Below, piece after piece: positions 21,529 through 26,666 of a DNA stretch of 26,666 nucleotides. The stretch's first letter is position 1, and the number at the start of each line of letters is the position of its first letter. Under the pieces are notes generated by a model. The model did no database searches. It was not told the DNA's origin and saw nothing but the letters and a program-made list of their open reading frames with translations. The position numbers were made by a program, and so were the translations under genes. Source of the DNA: Ruminococcaceae bacterium UBA794 (GTDB lineage: Bacteria > Bacillota > Clostridia > Oscillospirales > Ruminococcaceae); assembly GCA_002304735.1 (NCBI GenBank), contig DBIU01000092.1, positions 1 through 26,666 of the forward strand. The letters are read 5' to 3'.

Positions 21529-22488
21529 ATGCTTGAAAAAATCGAAAAGCTCAACATCGAGACCTTTAAGCTAAGGTCGGACGGAACTTATGGAATGTTC
21601 GTTCTGGAGCCTCTTCAGAGCGGATATGGAAACACCCTGGGCAACAGCCTTCGCAGGGTTCTGCTCTCCTCACTGCCGGGAGTCGCTGCGACTTCGGTTA
21701 AAATCGAAGGCGTTCAGCACGAGTTTTCCACTATTCCCGGCGTTAAAGAAGATGTTACCGAAATCATTCTTAACATCAAGGGTCTTAGAGCAAAAATGTA
21801 CGGCGAAGCTCCCAAGACCATTTATATCGAGGCTGAGGGCGAGTGCGAGGTAACTGCCGGCGATATCAAAACCGACAGCGAGGTTGAAATCCTTGACCCC
21901 GGTATGCACATCGCGTCGCTCGGTGCAGGCGCAAAGCTGTATATGGACATCACGCTCGACAGAGGCAGAGGCTATGTTTCGGCGGAGCAGAACAAAAATC
22001 AGCTCCAGCCCGTTATCGGCGTTATCCCGATTGACAGCATCTACACTCCCGTGCTGAAGTGCAACTATACGGTTGAAAACACACGCGTTGGTCAGAGAAC
22101 CGACTACGAAAAGCTCGTAATCGAAATTTGGACCGACGGCACAATCTCCGCTAAGGAAGCTGTTTCCTACGCGGCGAAAATTCTTATCGAAAGGCTTTCG
22201 CTCTTTGCGGAGCTTTCCGATGAAACCAATCCTCAGGAGCTTATGGAAACGCGCGAGGAAAGCCGCAAGGACAAGGTTCTCGAAATGACTATCGAAGAAC
22301 TTGAGCTTTCCGTTCGTTCGTTTAACTGCTTAAAGAGAGCCGGAATCAATACCGTCGAGGACCTTGTAAACAAGTCGCCCGAGGATATGATGAAGGTTAG
22401 AAACCTCGGCAAAAAGTCGTTCGACGAGGTTAAGGCAAAGCTTCAGTCGCTCGGCTGCGAGCTTATGAACTCCGAGGAGAGCAAGTAA
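21529..22488 (+). CDS. rpoA: DNA-directed RNA polymerase subunit alpha
   Basis: A 319-residue subunit that dimerises to assemble RNA polymerase. The N-terminal assembly domain has LEPLQSGYGNTLGNSLRRVL, LSSLPGVAATSVKIEGVQHE and FSTIPGVKEDVTEIILNIKG. The C-terminal domain (about 255-310) has the DNA-binding helix-hairpin-helix pattern: TIEELELSVRSFNCLKRAGI, then NTVEDLVNKSPEDMMKVRNL, then GKKSFDEVKAKL. The ATG at 21529 is chosen for GGGGAGGG 7 nt upstream; a longer frame would add six residues covering that site. Confidence 0.98.
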   Translation: MLEKIEKLNIETFKLRSDGTYGMFVLEPLQSGYGNTLGNSLRRVLLSSLPGVAATSVKIEGVQHEFSTIPGVKEDVTEIILNIKGLRAKMYGEAPKTIYIEAEGECEVTAGDIKTDSEVEILDPGMHIASLGAGAKLYMDITLDRGRGYVSAEQNKNQLQPVIGVIPIDSIYTPVLKCNYTVENTRVGQRTDYEKLVIEIWTDGTISAKEAVSYAAKILIERLSLFAELSDETNPQELMETREESRKDKVLEMTIEELELSVRSFNCLKRAGINTVEDLVNKSPEDMMKVRNLGKKSFDEVKAKLQSLGCELMNSEESK

Positions 22489-22522
22489 TTCAATAAAACT
22501 ATTCCCGAAAGGAGAAGATATT

Positions 22523-22864
22523 ATGCCCGGTTCCAGAAAACTCGGCAGAGCAAGCGACCATAGAAAGGCAATGCTCAGAGGTATGGTTACTTTTCTGCTT
22601 GAAAACGGAAAAATCGAAACCACTGTTACTCGCGCAAAGGAAGTTCGCGCTGAGGCTGAAAAGATGATTTCGCTTGGCAAGGCAAACACGCTTCACACCA
22701 AGCGCCAGATATTCTCGTACATCACCAAGGAAGACGTTGCGAAGAAGCTCATTGATGAAATCGCTCCCAAGTACAACGGAAGAAACGGCGGTTATACAAG
22801 AATTTACAAGCTCGGTCCGCGCCGCGGCGACGCTGCTGAAATGGCAATTATCGAGCTGGTTTGA
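22523..22864 (+). CDS. rplQ: 50S ribosomal protein L17
   Basis: A 113-residue protein near the tunnel exit: RKLGRASDHRKAMLRGMVTF, ENGKIETTVTRAKEVRAEAE and GYTRIYKLGPRRGDAAEMAI are diagnostic. AAAGGAG precedes the ATG. It is the last gene of the superoperon; the ecfA/truA genes that often follow in Firmicutes are absent. Confidence 0.97.
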   Translation: MPGSRKLGRASDHRKAMLRGMVTFLLENGKIETTVTRAKEVRAEAEKMISLGKANTLHTKRQIFSYITKEDVAKKLIDEIAPKYNGRNGGYTRIYKLGPRRGDAAEMAIIELV

Positions 22865-22882
22865 TTTAATCAACGAACAAAC

Positions 22883-22914
22883 AAAAGCTCTCCTTCGGGA
22901 GGGCTTTTCTTTTT
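22883..22914 (+). terminator. Terminator of the ribosomal superoperon
   Basis: AAAAGCTCTCC (22883-22893) pairs with GGAGGGCTTTT (22898-22908), 11 bp with one wobble, around a TTCG tetraloop, and runs into TTTTCTTTTT. It lies 18 nt after the rplQ stop. Confidence 0.93.
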
Positions 22915-22979
22915 ACGGGAAAAAAATGCCGAATAATCAAAATGTGATGAAAATTTCAGAAAAGCCGCTTATAATGAGG

Positions 22980-23008
22980 TTGAAAAATCGCGGAAAATGT
23001 GTTATAAT
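22980..23008 (+). promoter_or_regulatory. Promoter of the RING/membrane-protein operon
   Basis: TTGAAA (22980-22985), a 17-nt spacer, then TATAAT (23003-23008) preceded by TGT. The -10 region is nearly identical to that of rpsT (both contain AAAATGTGTTATAATAT). Expected start of transcription is about 23015, 30 nt before the first gene. Confidence 0.88.
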
Positions 23009-23044
23009 ATAATATGAGTATGTGTACCTGTGAAAGGAATTAAA

Positions 23045-23944
23045 ATGAACAACAGATTTGAAAATAAGCTCTGCCCCATTTGCAGGGCGCGGTTTACGGA
23101 CAAGGCGGACATTGTCGTCTGCCCGATTTGCGGAACTCCGCATCACAGAGCGTGCTATGAAATAAGAGGTCATTGTGGGCTGGAAAATCTTCACGCAAGC
23201 GGTTTTACTTGGAACGGACGGCTTCCCGACGAACCCGAGCCTGTTCAGACGCCGCCTCAGAACGGTTTTACAGATAATTCTTCCGCTGAGCAAAGCGATA
23301 TGAACGGCGTGGAGGACGATAATATTTTCGTGGAAATAGGCGGCTCGGACGACCCGTTCGGCGGCTTTTTCAAAAAGCTTCGCGACCCCTCTATCGGCGA
23401 GGACGGAGTAAGTATGAAAGAGCTTACCGCTTATACCGCCACAAGCGCCTTTCATTACGGCAGAGCGTTTGATGTGTTCCGCTCAAAATCGGGCGGGAAA
23501 AAGCGCAGAGTTTTCTTTAATTTTGCGTCGGGATTTCTCGCGCCTGCGTTTCAGTTTTACCGCAAAATGGACGTTTTCGGCTTGATTTCAATGCTGATAA
23601 TGCTCCTTCCGTTTGGATTTGCGGCGTTTTTCCCGTCGTTTTTCAGCACGAGCGGCGCTTATTATCTCCTCAATGCATATTCTCTCGCAACCTTCATTGT
23701 CCTGAGCGCGTTCGGGGATTATTTCTATTATCTTCACGCGGTCAAGAGCATAAAAAAATTCCGATTGAGCTTTAAGGGCGACACGCTTTCGGACGAGTAC
23801 TTCGAGGCGCTCGCGGAAAAGGGAAAGCCGTCCGTGCTGAGGGCGATTGTCGGCATACTCTTGTTAATGCTTCTCACAAGCAGTATTCTTTGGCTTTCAG
23901 GTTCGTTTACAAATCCCTCCGATTTGCTCGGTATATTCGCATAA
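23045..23944 (+). CDS. RING-like zinc-finger, DUF2628-type membrane protein
   Basis: A 299-residue protein. The N-terminus has a cytoplasmic zinc finger with ligands C10, C13, C26, C29, H34, C37 and C44, which matches the prokaryotic RING-finger family (Prok-RING) found in several membrane proteins. A disordered acidic linker (about 62-125) is followed by a DUF2628-like part with SAFHYGRAFDVFRSKSGGKK and two membrane segments (about 176-198 and 206-230); a last one spans about 264-286. Function is unknown; a protein-binding or membrane-sensor role is possible. The start ATG at 23045 has AAAGGA upstream and is preferred to an in-frame GTG at 23030. It is the first gene of a short operon, 12 nt from the next gene. 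Confidence 0.75.
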   Translation: MNNRFENKLCPICRARFTDKADIVVCPICGTPHHRACYEIRGHCGLENLHASGFTWNGRLPDEPEPVQTPPQNGFTDNSSAEQSDMNGVEDDNIFVEIGGSDDPFGGFFKKLRDPSIGEDGVSMKELTAYTATSAFHYGRAFDVFRSKSGGKKRRVFFNFASGFLAPAFQFYRKMDVFGLISMLIMLLPFGFAAFFPSFFSTSGAYYLLNAYSLATFIVLSAFGDYFYYLHAVKSIKKFRLSFKGDTLSDEYFEALAEKGKPSVLRAIVGILLLMLLTSSILWLSGSFTNPSDLLGIFA

Positions 23945-23956
23945 AAGGAATTGCAT

Positions 23957-25834
23957 ATGAAACGTCGGCTTGAACAATTTTACGCGTCTTTCGGCGACAA
24001 GGGCGTTATGTTTATTCTTTACGCTTTTTCGGTTGTCGTAAATTCGCTTATGACAATGTGTATGGAGCTTCCCGAGGTTTTTCCCGAGGAAATAAGCGCC
24101 GCGGGCATTGCCGCGTTCTTTTCGGGGAAAAACCGGTCCGAATTGCTCGGGAAAATCGACGTTAAGGGCGGATATATTCACTCGCTGCTTTACACGCCGC
24201 TCTTTCTCGTTTTTGACAATCCATACGCTCTTTACAAAGCTATGCTTGTCATAAACGCGATTATCGTCAGCTTTATTCCGCTTATTTCCTATCATCTCGC
24301 GTCGAAGCTCGGCGTTGAGCGCGTTCGGCAGAAGCTTTTGGCGGCGCTTTGCTGCGGAATGTACGTTTCCGTCGTGACCGCGTCGAAGTTTATCTTGACG
24401 GACGCGATAACCTGCCTTATGGTGTGGGTGCTTATTCTGTGCATTTACGCGGCTTGGGACAAGAAAAACCGCTACACTCGCTTTACAATGTCAATGCTCG
24501 CCGGTTTTCTATGCGCGGTTGCGTTTGCGGCAAACCCCGACCTTGTCGCGGCTGTTATTGCAATTATTCTTACGGTGGTTATTGCGCGCGTTTTCCTGCG
24601 TGAAAAGCTGATAAACATTCCCGCGTTTGCAGGCTCGCTTGTCGTGTCGTTTATCGCGGAGCATTTCGCGCGGATTATGGTTATGCGATACGCCGCAAAC
24701 GCCGCGGAGGACGGTTCTGCGGGATTTTTCATCGAGCCGAATTTATCAAACGGATTTGAAAGAGTTTTCGGCGAAATCTACACGTTTATGACCGAAAGTT
24801 TCGGAATGGGCGCGCTTGCGGCGGCGCTTTTTGCCGTTATAATTTACGCTTGGATAAAAGAGGGCATAAAGAAAAAGGAAACCCTGCTTGAAAACGGGAC
24901 AAGAGTTTACGAACCCGCAAAGCATAAATACAGCGTAAGACTGACGGTTTTCGGGCTGTTTCAGTTTATCGCGGCGGCAATGCTTACGGTTATTCTCCCG
25001 ATAATCAATTTCACGAGATATGACGCGGCTTCGGCAATAGGCGAGCGTTCGCGGTGTTTTGCGCCCGCAGCGCTGTTTTTCGTGATGATTTTCGTGTTCA
25101 GATACGCGATTGACATCAAAAAGCTGCTTCTCGGAACGGGAATTTACGCATATTCCTGCCTTTGCTTCGGATTGACGCATTACACAAATTCCGGAGCTGT
25201 CGAACAAGGAGCTTTGCCGATGATTACGCCGTTTCGCTTCGGCGAGGACGTTTTGTCGGAAGCGACGGGTATGAGCTGCATTATAATGTCGTCGTGCGTT
25301 TTTTCAGTATTTGTGCTGCTGATTGTGTTCGCTTCCTGCGCTAAAAAGTACATCACAAGGTTCGTTTCCGTGACAATGCTCGGAATACTTGTCTACAACA
25401 CGATTTACTCGGCGTTTTACTATCTTCCGACAACAGCCGAGTATCTTTCCGAAAAAACCGAGCCTTATAAAAACGCTGCGGAGCTTCTCTACAACGACTC
25501 GCAGTCGCCTCCCATAATAGTCTACGAGGCTGAGCCGGAGCTTGCCGCGACGCTTCAGTTCCTCAAGCTTGAAGCCACGGTCAGAATAATGGATAAGAAC
25601 GAAAAAGTTCCCGAATCCTGCCTGCTCGTGACCAAAAACAGCGTAAAAGCGCCGTTTGAGGGCGGCTCTTACGATATCGTCGGAAAAACCGACAAATACA
25701 CGGTTTACGCGTACGGCGAGAGCGCGCGCGACTTTATCCGTTACAGTTCGGCTTCGTCGGGCGGCGCGCCGCGGCTTCCGAGCAGCTCGACTTCAAGCTC
25801 GTCGTCAACAAGTAAAACCGACAGAAAAGAGTGA
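23957..25834 (+). CDS. Polytopic membrane protein, possibly GT-C glycosyltransferase-like
   Basis: A 625-residue membrane protein with about ten hydrophobic segments between residues 17 and 490 and an extramembrane C-terminal domain (about 495-600). It ends in a serine-rich tail (SSSTSSSSSTSK, about 609-620). The first extracellular loop holds acidic residues (MELPEVFPEEISAAGIAAFF, 36-55), a layout reminiscent of GT-C enzymes that use lipid-linked sugars, but no diagnostic motif proves it. The start at 23957 is chosen for AAAGGA upstream; a TTG two codons earlier is less likely. It is co-transcribed with the RING-like gene and probably with the potassium transporter gene, 4 nt downstream. Function is not assigned. 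Confidence 0.65.
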   Translation: MKRRLEQFYASFGDKGVMFILYAFSVVVNSLMTMCMELPEVFPEEISAAGIAAFFSGKNRSELLGKIDVKGGYIHSLLYTPLFLVFDNPYALYKAMLVINAIIVSFIPLISYHLASKLGVERVRQKLLAALCCGMYVSVVTASKFILTDAITCLMVWVLILCIYAAWDKKNRYTRFTMSMLAGFLCAVAFAANPDLVAAVIAIILTVVIARVFLREKLINIPAFAGSLVVSFIAEHFARIMVMRYAANAAEDGSAGFFIEPNLSNGFERVFGEIYTFMTESFGMGALAAALFAVIIYAWIKEGIKKKETLLENGTRVYEPAKHKYSVRLTVFGLFQFIAAAMLTVILPIINFTRYDAASAIGERSRCFAPAALFFVMIFVFRYAIDIKKLLLGTGIYAYSCLCFGLTHYTNSGAVEQGALPMITPFRFGEDVLSEATGMSCIIMSSCVFSVFVLLIVFASCAKKYITRFVSVTMLGILVYNTIYSAFYYLPTTAEYLSEKTEPYKNAAELLYNDSQSPPIIVYEAEPELAATLQFLKLEATVRIMDKNEKVPESCLLVTKNSVKAPFEGGSYDIVGKTDKYTVYAYGESARDFIRYSSASSGGAPRLPSSSTSSSSSTSKTDRKE

Positions 25835-25838
25835 TTAA

Positions 25839-26666
25839 ATGCCCGTTTTCAAAAAGGCGAAGCGCTTATCTCCCGCAAGAACGCTGGTTCTGGGATTTTT
25901 GATAATAATTGCCGCGGGAACGCTTCTTCTCTGCCTTCCCGCAGCCTCGAGAGCAGGCAAATTCACGCCTTTTTTCGACTGCCTTTACACGGCGACTTCC
26001 GCAACGTGCGTTACGGGACTTGTCGTGTATGATACATGGGCTTACTGGTCGGTTTTCGGGCAGGTTGTAATTGCGCTGCTCGTTCAGGTCGGCGGGCTTG
26101 GCTTTGTCACGCTCATTACGTTCTTTAACGTGGCGATGGGCAAAAAGCTCGGCTTCAAAACGCTGAAAATCGCTTCCGAGGACCTTTCCGAAAGCAGCTT
26201 CAAAAACGGGCGGAAAATCTTTATCCGAATTGTAAAATATTCTCTGATTTTCGAGCTTATGGGCGCTGTTATTATGTCGTTTGCGCTGTTCCCGAAATAC
26301 GGCGGATACGGGATTTGGATAGCCGCGTTTACGAGCGTAACCGCGTTTTGCAACGCAGGTTTTGACCTTGAGGGAATGGAAGGCGAGTTTTCGAGCTTGA
26401 TTTCTTTTCAGGATAATCCCGCGGTGCTTATCACGATAGCGACGCTGATTATTCTCGGCGGGCTTGGATTTATCGTCTGGGAGAATTTCCTCACGATACG
26501 CGAGAGCAGGAAAATTTCGCTTCACACAAAGGTTGTTCTTGTGATGACGGCGGCGCTTGTCGCGGCGGGAACGCTGTTTTATCTCGTTTCCGAGTGGAAT
26601 AATCCGAAAACGCTCGGGAAAATGGACTTCGGCGAAAAGCTTCTGAACGCGTTTTTCTCGTCCGTT
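25839..26666 (+). CDS. TrkH/KtrB-family potassium transporter, 5' part
   Basis: The channel subunit of a Trk/Ktr-type potassium uptake system; only the first 276 residues are inside the window and the frame is open to the end. Two selectivity-filter loops are visible: CLYTATSATCVTGLVVYDTW (48-67) and FTSVTAFCNAGFDLEG (164-179), with filter glycines G60 and G174. GGLGF occurs twice (85-89 and 207-211), after pore helices of the family. The third loop begins at the cut (FFSSV). It starts 4 nt after the preceding stop. A regulatory TrkA/KtrA partner, usual for the family, would lie beyond the window. Confidence 0.93.
   Translation, partial: MPVFKKAKRLSPARTLVLGFLIIIAAGTLLLCLPAASRAGKFTPFFDCLYTATSATCVTGLVVYDTWAYWSVFGQVVIALLVQVGGLGFVTLITFFNVAMGKKLGFKTLKIASEDLSESSFKNGRKIFIRIVKYSLIFELMGAVIMSFALFPKYGGYGIWIAAFTSVTAFCNAGFDLEGMEGEFSSLISFQDNPAVLITIATLIILGGLGFIVWENFLTIRESRKISLHTKVVLVMTAALVAAGTLFYLVSEWNNPKTLGKMDFGEKLLNAFFSSV

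Noticed and set aside
1..26666. tRNA, rRNA, prophage or insertion-sequence transposase genes
   Set aside because: No cloverleaf-like sequence, rRNA segment or transposase-like frame was seen; this was judged by eye, without a tRNA or Pfam scan.

Overview
The window is a Clostridia-type Firmicutes chromosome segment. The pointers are a spore germination protease gene (gpr) divergent from rpsT, zinc-binding (Cys-rich) versions of S14, L24, L36 and adenylate kinase, AGGAGG-type ribosome binding sites, and several TTG starts. An Oscillospiraceae/Ruminococcaceae-like lineage is my inference from gene content and protein style; it was not tested by a search.

Layout. (1) 1-5100, minus strand: a hairpin-rich intergenic stretch, a secreted D-Ala-D-Ala carboxypeptidase, then a compact three-gene operon transcribed as PNPOx-like flavoprotein, TPR/SUFU protein, HD phosphohydrolase, and then rpsT. 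Each of the three transcription units ends in a clear intrinsic terminator. (2) 5100-5890: a divergent promoter region and an unusually short gpr. (3) 6025-22914, plus strand: one uninterrupted S10-spc-alpha superoperon. It starts from an extended -10 promoter with a leader of about 280 nt and ends at a strong terminator after rplQ. The order is rpsJ-rplC-rplD-rplW-rplB-rpsS-rplV-rpsC-rplP-rpmC-rpsQ-rplN-rplX-rplE-rpsZ-rpsH-rplF-rplR-rpsE-rpmD-rplO-secY-adk-map-KOW protein-infA-rpmJ-rpsM-rpsK-rpsD-rpoA-rplQ. (4) 22980-26666, plus strand: a new promoter drives a RING-like zinc-finger/DUF2628 membrane protein, a large polytopic membrane protein, and the 5' part of a TrkH/KtrB-type potassium transporter cut by the window end.

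How the genes work together. The superoperon co-expresses most large- and small-subunit ribosomal proteins with the translocon (SecY), adenylate kinase, methionine aminopeptidase, IF-1 and the RNA polymerase alpha subunit, which is the standard bacterial growth operon. Many pairs are coupled by 1-nt stop/start overlaps. The larger gaps in the operon carry hairpins, and one gap (rplB-rpsS) carries a 175-bp element with 20-bp terminal inverted repeats that looks like a MITE.

I do not see a convincing new defence or mobile system. The points most worth a second look are the MITE-like element inside the essential ribosomal operon and its apparent relative in the dacF-like leader, the compact GPR without a propeptide, the SUFU/HD/flavoprotein operon, the RING-like membrane protein, and the structured spacers before rpsJ, rplC, rpsH, rpsD and rpoA.
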